Below are positions 34,245 through 42,559 of a DNA stretch of 64,000 nucleotides, piece by piece. Each line of letters begins with the position of its first letter. Within the stretch, counting starts at the first letter, position 1. The position numbers were made by a program, and so were the translations under genes. Origin of the DNA: Ramlibacter ginsenosidimutans. Lineage in GTDB: Bacteria; Pseudomonadota; Gammaproteobacteria; Burkholderiales; Burkholderiaceae_C. The notes beneath the pieces were generated by a model. That model searched no databases and was not told the origin of the DNA. It worked only from the letters and a program-made list of their open reading frames with translations. Where the stretch lies: assembly GCF_016654015.1 (NCBI RefSeq), contig NZ_JAEPWM010000002.1, forward strand, positions 310,001 to 374,000, given 5' to 3'.

Positions 34245-34522
34245 CGAGGTCAGAGTCTGCTGGCGGGTGACCCATGCACGGGGCCCAAGAAACGTCCGCG
34301 GCGCGCCGATCCCCAAGCGAGGCGCCGAAACGTAGTTCGCCTCGGTGGAATACCCCGAATTGCCTCGGTTTATCCAGGATGCTTGCTACGCAAATAATAG
34401 CAGGCCGGCCGCGCTAGCACGCATTCCGTGCCTCGGTCGTATAGATGGACGGGGCCGTGGGCTCCCGCTGTCGCTTACATGTAAGCGACAGAACCTCCAC
34501 TTACTGCAACGAAGGTGAAAGC

Positions 34523-34975
34523 ATGCCAACTGAACTCCGTCAACACGCCCCATTGCCCAGGAGGCGTACCAATGCTGATATGCAAGTCTTGGAGCGCCTT
34601 GCGCACGCGCAAGGACGACTGGGCGGAATCATCTGTTCCTGCCGACGAGAAGTGGTGCGGATGGGGGGCAACACGTACAGGTGCACCAACTGCGGGGAAA
34701 CGTTCGGCGCGCTTGAGCATACGCCCTTCAAGTGGTTGGACGTGCCTCTAGCTACATGGGCGTCTGCCGCGGAACTCGTCGAAACGGCGCACCGAGACAT
34801 CATCAGCAGCCTCGGCCTAGGGGAAGGACAAGCCGAGGAGGTCCGGAAAACAGAGATTGATGGGGACGAGGCGAGCCTGTGGCGGGCGCTGCTCACGGCA
34901 CGCGACTACGACTCCGGGCTGCTGACGGAGGTGCAGCGAAAGCGCAAAAGCGTGAACCGAGGGTTCTTTTTCTGA
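34523..34975 (+). CDS. Hypothetical zinc-ribbon protein
   Basis: 150 residues from ATG 34523, preceded by GAAGGTGA. A four-Cys pattern (CSC near residue 40, CTNC near residue 56) suggests a zinc ribbon. The tail is basic (QRKRKSVNR). Its stop overlaps the ATG of the next gene (TGATG), so they are translationally coupled. No family recognised; association with a Rep-like protein suggests a DNA-related role (inference). Confidence 0.6.
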   Translation: MPTELRQHAPLPRRRTNADMQVLERLAHAQGRLGGIICSCRREVVRMGGNTYRCTNCGETFGALEHTPFKWLDVPLATWASAAELVETAHRDIISSLGLGEGQAEEVRKTEIDGDEASLWRALLTARDYDSGLLTEVQRKRKSVNRGFFF

Positions 34976-35892
34976 TGGAAACTTCCCGCCAGACACCGAG
35001 TTCGCCTCCCTCCGAGATCCTCGACCGTGTCAGAGGAACCGCCGCGTATATCGACAGCGTCGAAATCCAGCAGGCTCGGTTCTTCAGGTCAGACTACATC
35101 AAGCATATCCGCGAGAACTCAGGAGGAACCTACGGGCCGTCCCAGAAGCCCACCTACGAGAGCAGATTCGTGAATTCGATTTACCTTCACCAGCCTCGCC
35201 CTGCGGCGCTGGAGTCGATGCCGGAGCTCACGAGCGCCATCACCAGGGTGCACGTCGCCTTGGACGTCTACACGGCCAACTTTCGTGACGCGAGGAGGAT
35301 CCACGACTATGCGGAGGCGCGGCTAGTGCAAGACCTCACGCCGCGCCGCGAGGTGCGGTGCTTTCATGGCAGGACCACCTACTTCGATGACTCGGTCGAG
35401 AACCGGGCGGGCAGGTGTCTAGTCATCTATTCGCATAGGCCGAGCAAGGTGTCGACCGACCAACCCTGCTGCCATTTGGAGCTTCGACTCAGTGGCGCCG
35501 ACGAGTTGCGCGCCGCCGGTCTCAGGAGCCTGGAAGGCCTGCTCAACCTAGATCTGAGGGCATTCTTCCGAAGGCGCTTGATGCTGCGAGAACTCCCCGA
35601 CGAGGAATGGATCGGTGATCGCTGGCTGCAGCGGCTGTTATCGCGAAAGACGCCTGATCGCAGCCTAGTGATCCCGTGGGGCCGTTCAGGCTGCAAGGCG
35701 CGGGTGGGCAGCATGATCTTGCGGCATATCCAGTCTGGCCGAGACGGGCGCACCCGCGCGCACGACCTGGCGCACCTGCTGGCCTTGCACCCGGAACTTG
35801 CCGGCACGGGGTACCACTGCATGCATTTCCCGGCGGTGAGCACGGACTGGATGTTGCCGGACCCAATAAACGCCCTTTGGCGCGCCGACTGA
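34975..35892 (+). CDS. Hypothetical protein with weak similarity to Rep_trans/RstA-like replication initiators
   Basis: 305 residues. The order of segments ITRVHVALDVY (about residue 85), GRTTYFDDS (about 138), RCLVIYSHRP (about 150) and CCHLELRLSGADEL (about 170) follows the layout of plasmid and filamentous-phage Rep_trans proteins (VDRLDLAVD, GRTLYVG, LRVYEKG, RWEVELR). The match is by eye and weak. If correct, the island may replicate as a circle after excision. Start chosen at the ATG overlapping the previous stop. Confidence 0.45.
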   Translation: METSRQTPSSPPSEILDRVRGTAAYIDSVEIQQARFFRSDYIKHIRENSGGTYGPSQKPTYESRFVNSIYLHQPRPAALESMPELTSAITRVHVALDVYTANFRDARRIHDYAEARLVQDLTPRREVRCFHGRTTYFDDSVENRAGRCLVIYSHRPSKVSTDQPCCHLELRLSGADELRAAGLRSLEGLLNLDLRAFFRRRLMLRELPDEEWIGDRWLQRLLSRKTPDRSLVIPWGRSGCKARVGSMILRHIQSGRDGRTRAHDLAHLLALHPELAGTGYHCMHFPAVSTDWMLPDPINALWRAD

Positions 35893-36217
35893 TGGGAAAT
35901 CAACGGTTTAGCGGTGACTCGGTGGTGGGACGGATCTGACCATACCCATACGGGCCCATAGCCGGATGGGAGCACACACCGCTCGGAATGGCCGAACAGG
36001 CCCTTTTCCGTTCGGGTGGTCCGCTGGGAGCGGAGCGGCGCGGCACTGGGACATGGCCAACGTCGAGTCCGCCCTTCACCGGCCCTCGTTGCTCTTGGAG
36101 GACACGGGCTGGCGGAACACTACGCGGCGCTGACTGGGGGGACGCGCACTCCGTCGCAGGCAGTTTACCCAGGGGGTGCGTCACCATCCACTGAGAACGA
36201 GCGAACGATCAGGGCGC
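35893..36217. other. Non-coding gap between convergent island genes
   Basis: 325 bp between the Rep-like gene and the minus-strand nuclease cluster. No gene or clear terminator was seen. Confidence 0.5.
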
Positions 36218-36571
36218 TCACCCGTTGCTCGGAAATTGCTTCGTCGCCGCCTCCAGTGCTTCGGCGCCCGGGTTTCCGTGCTCCAGCCAATCAAACCCAA
36301 ACACCTTGGCCTGTGCCGTCGCAAGATCGCCAGCGCTCGCGCCGGTGAATCCAGCGCCGGGCAAACCAGATTCCTGTTGCACCACCAAGATCGTGAGAGG
36401 AGGAAGCTTGTGGACGAGGCAGTACGACTGGACGGGCTCGAGAAGCGCCCCGAGGCCGCCGGTGAAGGCGCCTGTTACTCGAGCGAGTTGTCCGTAGGTG
36501 AGGGACTGGCGGTGCGTGGAAGCCCACGCCAGGACCGCCCAAATCTGCGATGCGCGTTGAAAGCGATTCAT
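36218..36571 (-). CDS. Hypothetical small protein, possible winged helix
   Basis: 117 residues from ATG 36571; an upstream frame from 36655 looks unnatural. The segment LAWASTHRQSLTYGQLARV resembles a winged-helix or alkyltransferase-like fold start. The remainder (PVQSYCLVHKLPPLTILVVQ) is hydrophobic and conserved-looking. It is the last gene of the minus-strand nuclease cluster, 25 bp after the small nuclease gene. No function can be assigned. Confidence 0.55.
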   Translation of the reverse strand: MNRFQRASQIWAVLAWASTHRQSLTYGQLARVTGAFTGGLGALLEPVQSYCLVHKLPPLTILVVQQESGLPGAGFTGASAGDLATAQAKVFGFDWLEHGNPGAEALEAATKQFPSNG

Positions 36572-36596
36572 GTGTACTCCAAACCTACCTGGTATT

Positions 36597-37070
36597 TCAG
36601 TCCACGTCCAAGTCCGAGGTTGCGTGATCAGCACGCATCGGCCTACCGGATGCACGCTGCGCGGTGTCAGTGTCTCTTGAGTGATCAGACCAAGCAGTTT
36701 CTACGTTCACAGAGCCGTCCTCCCGCACGTATAGCCAGTGAATCCGCAGCTTCTCAGCGACCCAGGACGGAACGGCCTGCACCTGCCGCCGGAATTGGGG
36801 AATGTCTGGCACGGCAAGCCCGTAGTGCATGCTTTGCTCGTTCATGCCCTGCACGAGTTGGCCGAGCCCAGTTCTGAAATCGAGGCCCACAGCCGTCGTT
36901 AGCCCCTTGGCCTCCACCCGCCATTGATCACCCGTCTTCATGTGTGAGCACACGACGTCAATCGTCTTGTGCTTCTCAATCTCAAACCCGCTGCCGCGAA
37001 AGAACGCCTCTACGGCAGCTTGAACGAAGCCTTCGTTGGGCCACGAGGATCCTCGCTTGTATGTGGTCAT
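36597..37070 (-). CDS. Small PD-(D/E)XK-like endonuclease
   Basis: 157 residues from ATG 37070 (GAGGA upstream). The segment around residues 35-55 (HKTIDVVCSHMKTGDQWRVEAKG) has the Asp and the ExK spacing of PD-(D/E)XK nucleases. After this comes LGQLVQGMNEQSMHYGLAVP, similar to the helix following the active site in restriction-like folds. Neighbouring genes on the same strand are also nuclease-like. Likely DNA target, but specificity unknown. Confidence 0.6.
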   Translation of the reverse strand: MTTYKRGSSWPNEGFVQAAVEAFFRGSGFEIEKHKTIDVVCSHMKTGDQWRVEAKGLTTAVGLDFRTGLGQLVQGMNEQSMHYGLAVPDIPQFRRQVQAVPSWVAEKLRIHWLYVREDGSVNVETAWSDHSRDTDTAQRASGRPMRADHATSDLDVD

Positions 37071-37127
37071 GGCATTCCTCACAGCGAACTGGTGCTCTAT
37101 CACTTACCCGGGAGGAGGCAGCGCCTC

Positions 37128-38372
37128 CTAAGGCGGGAGCCTGCCGACGCGGCTCAAAAAGGTGCTTGTAGCCGAGAAGACTTCAGCAACGGTGTCTGCG
37201 AACGTCGACGTGCCGACCACGGACGACGTCTCGTACGGGAATCGCACTCCTACGGCCAACTGGAGGTTTGCCTTGCGGCTCTGCATGGCGTCGAAGGCAG
37301 CTTGGATCCACTCGAACTGCTGGATGATCTTTCCGTCGCCCCGAATTGTTCTCGGATCAAACACTATTTCTGCGTCGTAGGTGGAAGGAGCAGCTCTTCC
37401 TCGAGGCCAGTGACGCTGAACCACCTCTACGTACGGCTTGGCACCGCTGTCGCGTTGCAGGACTCGCCGCACCGAGCGTACGAACTCATTTAAACCGGCC
37501 TCGAAATCGGTAACGTCCGCGCCAATGAGCAGCCGGCGCGTCGGTTGGGAGACGCGATCAGGAATCGTGAGCTGCGCGACCGCTTCAGTACTCCTGATCC
37601 CCACCGTCAAGTGGGGCGCCCTCGTGAAGTTTTCGTCGTCCCCCGCGAGAGGCAACATGTCCCACACAGAAAAGCTGACCTTTCCCTTGATTGACCCTCT
37701 CCCCTTTCGTCGGAGGTTCACGCCCAGCACTCGGTGCAGGTCAGATCTGTCGCGCAATCCGTCCATCAAAAGCCTTAGGAGTCGCTTAGCCTCCATGTAT
37801 GAATAGGGCTCCTCAGCGCTGAAGGGGATGCCCGTGAATGTTGTGAGCGCGCCGTTCAAGCCCTTCTCCTCATCAACCAGTTTCTTCTCCACCACTTCCA
37901 GATAGCTGACCAGCTTCTCTGCCCAGGGGTCTCGGGCGAGCGCCTTGGCCCACTCATAGACCTCGGTCCACAAGATGCACTTGAACACCGAGGAGACCGA
38001 TTCCGGAGCCCTTTCAGGCGAAATCAGAATGACCTTGGAGTTCTCGTATTGCCGAGCTTCACGCTCGTGTGCCCTGAGCTGAGGCAATGAGATCGAATGT
38101 TGGATCTTGCACTCGATCACGAGCGCCCAATCGGCACCATCGTCAATCCACAAGTCCGGCAGCCCCCGGCGCAGCGCCTCTTCCTCGCTTAATTGCGCGT
38201 GTACTCCCGGGCGATGTTGAATCGCGACGCGCACCTTGGCATGGAGCGGTAAAGGGTGTTCCACGCCGCGACAGAATGCCTCCAGGAATTTGTGGCTCTC
38301 GTGCAGTGCAGTGCCTAGCGCGTGCGTGACCCGATTTTCGATCTGCTCATACTGGTCGAAGACGTTCCTCAC
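37128..38372 (-). CDS. PD-(D/E)XK nuclease family protein
   Basis: 414 residues. Residues about 68-92 carry GLPDLWIDDG then LVIECKI, a clear PD...ExK catalytic pattern. The remaining 300 residues are a mixed alpha/beta region with no recognised family. Its start overlaps the stop of the upstream gene by four bases (ATGA), so it is coupled to the possible glycosylase-fold protein. It may cut DNA made vulnerable by that partner (inference). Confidence 0.7.
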   Translation of the reverse strand: MRNVFDQYEQIENRVTHALGTALHESHKFLEAFCRGVEHPLPLHAKVRVAIQHRPGVHAQLSEEEALRRGLPDLWIDDGADWALVIECKIQHSISLPQLRAHEREARQYENSKVILISPERAPESVSSVFKCILWTEVYEWAKALARDPWAEKLVSYLEVVEKKLVDEEKGLNGALTTFTGIPFSAEEPYSYMEAKRLLRLLMDGLRDRSDLHRVLGVNLRRKGRGSIKGKVSFSVWDMLPLAGDDENFTRAPHLTVGIRSTEAVAQLTIPDRVSQPTRRLLIGADVTDFEAGLNEFVRSVRRVLQRDSGAKPYVEVVQRHWPRGRAAPSTYDAEIVFDPRTIRGDGKIIQQFEWIQAAFDAMQSRKANLQLAVGVRFPYETSSVVGTSTFADTVAEVFSATSTFLSRVGRLPP

Positions 38373-39016
38373 CGTCCATGCCCCTGGGTGGCAAGAACAG
38401 CGATGGCGGCTGCCTCCTTCGTCATCCGGTCCTTGAAGCGGCCGTAGTTCGAGAAGTGCAGGTGCTGGTACACAGTGGTCTGGCCCAGTCGATGAAGCAT
38501 CGGGAGTACCTGGTTGGCCACAGGCTTGGGCAGCCAGCCGAAGTGCTGGGTGGTACGCATCAGACGAATCACCTTGTCGGAGAGAAACAGCTTGCGCCGC
38601 GCACCGTCCTGGATCAGCGAGGCCAACTGCGTTAGGTGGCCCGGGTCGAGATCCGACTCGTCGAGTTGGCTGATGCCCGTTGTAGGCACATGAAGCAGTT
38701 CAACGAAAGAAAATCGTCCAGCGTGCTCTGCGCCCAGACGGATGTTCGCGAAGTTCCGGTGATACAGCACGCCGTCGCGAGCGCCGTACCCCTCAAGGAG
38801 AAAGGGGTGGTGTACATCGTGCCGCTTCCAGAACGCAACGCCATCGGCGTGGTATTCCAATACGCGTGCGAACACGCTCGAGTTCCGCTCGATTTCGGAA
38901 TCGTAGTTCGCGTCCAGTCCGACGAAAATGAACTCCGCATCGCTCGGCCGCGCGCCTTGGAATGGCTTGGCGCGGAACGCCGCAACAAGGCGCTGGCTCG
39001 GATGAATCAGGTACAC
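38369..39016 (-). CDS. Hypothetical protein, possible uracil-DNA-glycosylase-like fold
   Basis: 215 residues if started at GTG 39016; an ATG at 39115 gives 248 residues but would overlap the promoter and start of the divergent gene. The segment AEFIFVGLDANYD (about residue 25) resembles motif 1 of the uracil-DNA glycosylase superfamily. A later HFSNYGRF could match the His-containing motif, and FVELLHVPTTG the middle strand. The similarity is weak and read by eye. It overlaps the downstream nuclease gene by four bases. Confidence 0.5.
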   Translation of the reverse strand: MYLIHPSQRLVAAFRAKPFQGARPSDAEFIFVGLDANYDSEIERNSSVFARVLEYHADGVAFWKRHDVHHPFLLEGYGARDGVLYHRNFANIRLGAEHAGRFSFVELLHVPTTGISQLDESDLDPGHLTQLASLIQDGARRKLFLSDKVIRLMRTTQHFGWLPKPVANQVLPMLHRLGQTTVYQHLHFSNYGRFKDRMTKEAAAIAVLATQGHGR

Positions 39017-39045
39017 GGTGGGGAGCCTGACCCTGCTTGCCGCGG

Positions 39046-39072
39046 TTGACAATGCCCCGTCCGAGCTATAAA
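39046..39072 (+). promoter_or_regulatory. Sigma70-like promoter for 39102 gene
   Basis: A perfect -35 TTGACA (39046-39051) and -10 TATAAA (39067-39072) are separated by 15 bp, slightly short of the 17-bp optimum. Transcription would start near 39079, about 23 bp before the ATG at 39102. It is one of the best consensus promoters in the window. Confidence 0.55.
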
Positions 39073-39101
39073 GATCTGATCTCGAAGTCAACGCATGGGT
39101 C

Positions 39102-39782
39102 ATGGGCGCCCGCATTCACATCACTAAGCTGGCAGCTGCCGATCGGCAGCTGCGCGCCGCGATGCGAATGTACTTTGCCGAAGAGGACGAGCTGGCCATC
39201 CACACCGTCGCTTACGCAGCGTACGGCTTACTTCGCGATCTAAAAGCCGAGCGCGGCCTTGACGAGGCAGCGGACACCTACCTGGCGTCCATTTTCTATG
39301 TGGTACGAGACTACCGTCGAGGAGCATTGCCGATGCATCTGGCGAACGACCCAGACTTCATGGCGGCCGTAGCGGCGTTGGCAGACCAGATTCCAATCGG
39401 GCCAGACTCGAAATACCGCGACTTCTCCGCGACCGCTTCTCCGGAAGCTGTACGCCACTTTTGGCGACAGCGAGGCAAGATTGCTAACTTCCTCAAGCAC
39501 GCTGATCGCGACCCGGCTGAAGCACTTGTTGAAGATGATCTCGACAACCTGGTGCTGCTGCTTCAAGCATACAGCGCGTACCGGGATCTCGCCCGCACCG
39601 CGTGCACAAACGAAGGGACCGTGTTCGAGCTGTACATCGGCTCAAGTGATTTTCCGATCCGTGAACCGGAATCGACTGTAGGGAAGATGTGTTCAATGCT
39701 TGCGAGTCACCCGGAGTCGGAGCGTCGCAGCGTCTGCATGCAGCTGATTCGGGAACTGAACGCGCAGGAGATTGACCCCTAA
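39102..39782 (+). CDS. Hypothetical protein, integrase-adjacent
   Basis: 226 residues, soluble and mostly helical. The start MGARIHITKLAAADRQLRAA and the AIHTVAYAAYGLLRDL and FLKHADRDP blocks look like a widespread conserved hypothetical family, but I know no function for it. It is preceded by a strong promoter-like sequence and converges on the integrase gene, with stops 44 bp apart. Codon use is consistent with a real gene. Confidence 0.7.
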   Translation: MGARIHITKLAAADRQLRAAMRMYFAEEDELAIHTVAYAAYGLLRDLKAERGLDEAADTYLASIFYVVRDYRRGALPMHLANDPDFMAAVAALADQIPIGPDSKYRDFSATASPEAVRHFWRQRGKIANFLKHADRDPAEALVEDDLDNLVLLLQAYSAYRDLARTACTNEGTVFELYIGSSDFPIREPESTVGKMCSMLASHPESERRSVCMQLIRELNAQEIDP

Positions 39783-39826
39783 GTGGGGGCGCCGCGCAGC
39801 GCCCGCCCGTTGCAGTCGGTTCGACT

Positions 39827-41812
39827 CTACTTCTTATCTGGGCCGATGGCCTCTTGAGCACCGCGACCGCTGTTCTTGCGCCGTAACGCGTCGCGGACAG
39901 CAACCAACCCGACCTGAACATCGAATGCGGCAAGTTGCGGAAGTGCAGCGCCGAGGTCCGTAACGTGCACCAGCATCTCCGAAGGCCGGGGGTCGCTCAG
40001 GTAGTGGCGTTCATTCACTCCCTCGCCGGGCTCGTGGCCCATCATTCGCTTGCGCATGATGTCCGGCATCGAGGACCGTTTCTGCAGATGGTTGTTCACG
40101 CCGTGCCTGAACGAGTGGAAAACCTTCGTGCCGTCGCGCGGCATGCCGAGCTTCTCAAACAACTGAGACATGGCCCGGATAGGCTCCTTGGCGTAGCGAT
40201 TCGTCGGGTTCCAGGCCAACTCGGGAAATACCCGACGAAACCCTTGCTGCCGGAGCGCCTCGCACCATTCGATGAATCCGAGTTCCCGCAGCCGGGAATG
40301 CAGGGGCACGCGCCTTGCCGACCACGCGTTCTTCAGGCTTTTGTCGGCGGTGGCCTCGTTGATGTCGAGGAACGAGACGCTGTCCTCGCTGCGCACGTCG
40401 TCCAGGTGGAGCTGACACAGCTCGCCGATGCGGGCCCCCGTGAAGTAGCCCAGAAGCGGCAGCCAGTAGTGGAACGGCTGAAAAGTCCTGAACGTCCCCC
40501 CTCGGGTCGGCTTCCAGGAGTCGACTTGGTACACCCGCGCAGTGAAGATCTGCCCGATCTCCTCCTTGGTGAACTCCTCCCTGTCCTTCTGGGCGAACGA
40601 CTGCAGCTTGCGCTCGGCCTTCGTGAGTACGGATTCCCCGCGCAGCCCCGTCGATGGATCGTCGGCGATCCACTTCTGCGTATGCAGCCACCGGAACATC
40701 CGGCAGATCCACTTCATGCGCATATCCCGCTCGGCGGGGGACATCAGCGGCCACTCGGTTCCCCTGATCGCGCGCGTTGACGCGGTCATCGAGTCGGTCT
40801 TGTACTGCTGCCGAACCTGGTTCTCCCGCGCCGGCATTTGCGCGACGTGCGTATCCCGGAAGTGGCGAAGGGTGTCTGCGCTGACCTTGCCGATCGCCAT
40901 GTCGCCCTCGAACTCCGCGAGGAGGAGGAGCCCAGTGCGGATGCGCGCAATTTCCTTCGGCGAACTGAGCTTCTGCGGCAAGCTCAGCCGGCAGTACTCT
41001 TCGACCGCGACCGTCAGCGGAAGGGATGTGGATCTGGTACTCGTATCGAGCGGCTGATCGTCGCGAGCCTTGCGGCGAGCAGCGTCCAGCGCCCGGGGCT
41101 CGATGGCTTCGGCCATCGTTCTGCGAAGGGCGTCGAGTTCTGCCGCCGAAACCTCCACGCGCTGCTCCGAAAGCGCGTAGGTCTTCTCGGGAACGAAGGC
41201 CAGGCGGCCGACAGCCGCCGTGAGTACCTCGAAGACGACGATTCGGGCAGCCTCCCCCTTCAGCAGCGTGCCGGCGACGGCGTCGAGGTCATCTTGCGGC
41301 ACGCGGTGAACACCGAACGCGCGGTGCAGTCTTGCTTCGCGAGGCCGGTTGTGCGGGCCGGGGACGATCACGGTTCCGAGTTCAGGATCATCCGGCTCGA
41401 AGCTGGAAAACGGGGCCCGGTACCCAGGCTCGCCGTCGAGGCGGCAGTACAGGGAGAGCCGGCCCTCGGCGGCCTGGCGCAGCAAATCATGCGCTGCGAG
41501 CCCCACTACGGCTGCCGCCTGATCGAGGGGGACGTGGCCTCCAGCCAGCAGAAGGGGGTGGCCGTCGGCGATCTTGAGGATCGAATCTTCAGACATTGAG
41601 CATCGCAGCAGGCTGAGGCGGTCCAACTCGAACAGTTGACGCCGCCAGCCGGCGATCAGTTCCCCGGCAAGCAGCTTGGCCATCTCCAGGCTGCGGGTGC
41701 GCGTGCTGGCGATGAACACCGACGCGCCGACCACTGGACGAAGTCGGGCCGGCACGGTGAGTCTCGCGACATACACGCCACTTGGCCGTCGTTCCAGATT
41801 TTGCATGACCAC
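39827..41812 (-). CDS. Tyrosine-type site-specific recombinase (island integrase)
   Basis: 661 residues. The N-terminal 60 residues (RRPSGVYVARLTVPARLR) resemble the arm-binding start of long phage-type integrases. A core-binding SAM-like domain precedes the catalytic domain, which holds Arg in GARIGEL (about residue 460), HSFRHG (about 567), GHE (about 592) and the nucleophile Tyr in ERHYLSD (about 604). About 55 residues follow the Tyr. It starts 75 bp from the tRNA-Arg 3' end and reads away from it, the usual layout for tRNA-targeting integrases. Confidence 0.95.
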   Translation of the reverse strand: MVMQNLERRPSGVYVARLTVPARLRPVVGASVFIASTRTRSLEMAKLLAGELIAGWRRQLFELDRLSLLRCSMSEDSILKIADGHPLLLAGGHVPLDQAAAVVGLAAHDLLRQAAEGRLSLYCRLDGEPGYRAPFSSFEPDDPELGTVIVPGPHNRPREARLHRAFGVHRVPQDDLDAVAGTLLKGEAARIVVFEVLTAAVGRLAFVPEKTYALSEQRVEVSAAELDALRRTMAEAIEPRALDAARRKARDDQPLDTSTRSTSLPLTVAVEEYCRLSLPQKLSSPKEIARIRTGLLLLAEFEGDMAIGKVSADTLRHFRDTHVAQMPARENQVRQQYKTDSMTASTRAIRGTEWPLMSPAERDMRMKWICRMFRWLHTQKWIADDPSTGLRGESVLTKAERKLQSFAQKDREEFTKEEIGQIFTARVYQVDSWKPTRGGTFRTFQPFHYWLPLLGYFTGARIGELCQLHLDDVRSEDSVSFLDINEATADKSLKNAWSARRVPLHSRLRELGFIEWCEALRQQGFRRVFPELAWNPTNRYAKEPIRAMSQLFEKLGMPRDGTKVFHSFRHGVNNHLQKRSSMPDIMRKRMMGHEPGEGVNERHYLSDPRPSEMLVHVTDLGAALPQLAAFDVQVGLVAVRDALRRKNSGRGAQEAIGPDKK

Positions 41813-41887
41813 CCTTTGCTCTAGGGCGGTGCAGGAGGCGAGGCCTAGTCGAAAAAGCCCAAGGAAATCAAGGCTGATCCGGAGACT

Positions 41888-41906
41888 TGGCGCGGCTGGC
41901 GGGGAT
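41888..41906 (-). repeat. Island attachment site (tRNA-side copy)
   Basis: 19 bases of the tRNA-Arg 3' end, identical to 21303-21321. The tRNA is complete, so the island supplies its 3' terminus. Confidence 0.88.
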
Positions 41907-41963
41907 CGAACCCACGACCCTTGGCTTCGGAGGCCAATACTCTATCCACTGAGCTACAGCCGC
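41888..41963 (-). tRNA. tRNA-Arg (anticodon CCG)
   Basis: The acceptor GCGGCTG pairs with CAGCCGC. The D-arm GCTCAGTGGATAGAGT, anticodon stem TTGGC/GCCAA with loop CTCCGAA (anticodon CCG), and T-arm GTGGG-TTCGATC-CCCGC are all intact, with an encoded CCA end. It reads the CGG codon. Its 3' end is the island integration site. Confidence 0.97.
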
Positions 41964-41999
41964 TGGCAGGCGCTAGGCCAACAATCGCATTGTCGCACG

Positions 42000-42021
42000 G
42001 CCGCCGGTGAGGCCCGGCGGC
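42000..42021 (-). other. GC-rich hairpin downstream of HU gene
   Basis: GCCGCCGG and CCGGCGGC form an 8-bp stem with a 6-nt loop, between the HU stop and tRNA-Arg. There is no T-run, so it is not a canonical terminator, but it could slow transcription or protect the HU mRNA 3' end. Confidence 0.35.
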
Positions 42022-42041
42022 GCACGCGGCGAGGCTTTCGA

Positions 42042-42320
42042 CTATTTCGAATTCACGGCGGCCTTGAGGGCCGCGCCGGGGGCGAACTTCACGCTGTTGG
42101 AGGCCGCGATGGTCATCGCCTCGCCGGTCTGCGGATTGCGGCCGGAGCGCTCCGCGCGCTCGGCCCGCTTGAAGCTGCCGAAGCCGGGGATCACGACCTC
42201 GCCGCCTTTCGCGAGTTCCTCGGAGACGATGCGGATGAAGGCGTCGAGGCTCCTGGACGCGGCGGCCTGCGACTGTTCGGTGGCGTTGGCCAGGGATTGG
42301 ACGAGTTCGGTCTTGTTCAT
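42042..42320 (-). CDS. HU-family DNA-binding protein
   Basis: 92 residues from ATG 42320. The start MNKTELVQSLA, the beta-arm region VVIPGFGSFKRAERAER, and the RNPQTGEAMTI tip are diagnostic of HU. It lacks the extra length of IHF subunits. A nucleoid protein that bends DNA non-specifically. A frame extending upstream to 42344 adds eight residues of unlikely coding. Confidence 0.95.
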   Translation of the reverse strand: MNKTELVQSLANATEQSQAAASRSLDAFIRIVSEELAKGGEVVIPGFGSFKRAERAERSGRNPQTGEAMTIAASNSVKFAPGAALKAAVNSK

Positions 42321-42484
42321 TTGTTTCGCAGGTGAGAACTTCAAGACCGCAAAGTGTAGTCACCGCGAACTCATCTGGCCGCCGGGCAACCGCGAAGAAT
42401 TGTTTCCGCCTGCCTTGCCGCGCTGCCGCGCCCGGCCGATGCCTCCGGCGGCCACGACCCGGCGCCAGGCCCGCGTATGCCGGC

Positions 42485-42498
42485 TTGACGAGGCTCAA
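42485..42498. promoter_or_regulatory. FNR/ANR-like box TTGACGAGGCTCAA
   Basis: The TTGA-N6-TCAA half-sites are perfect. It ends 62 bp upstream of the universal stress protein ATG, a spacing that fits FNR-activated (class II) promoters. Matching sites lie upstream of other genes in this region. Confidence 0.55.
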
Positions 42499-42559
42499 GA
42501 CCGCGGCGGCGCCTTGTTCCACCATGGACAGGTCCCCCTCCCCTTTTCCTGGAGACCCC

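Larger units (their letters stand above)
21303..41906. mobile_element. tRNA-Arg-integrated genomic island, about 20.6 kb
   Basis: Bounded by a 19-bp direct repeat of the tRNA-Arg(CCG) 3' end. A tyrosine recombinase gene starts 75 bp from the intact tRNA. Inside are a restriction-modification-like operon, nuclease-like genes, a possible Rep protein, and several non-coding, more AT-rich gaps. No conjugation, capsid or transposase genes were recognised, so it is probably a non-self-transmissible integrative element or satellite (inference). Confidence 0.85.

Noticed and set aside
42000..42021. Rho-independent terminator of the HU gene
   Set aside because: The stem is good but there is no T-run on the minus strand, so it is listed only as a hairpin.
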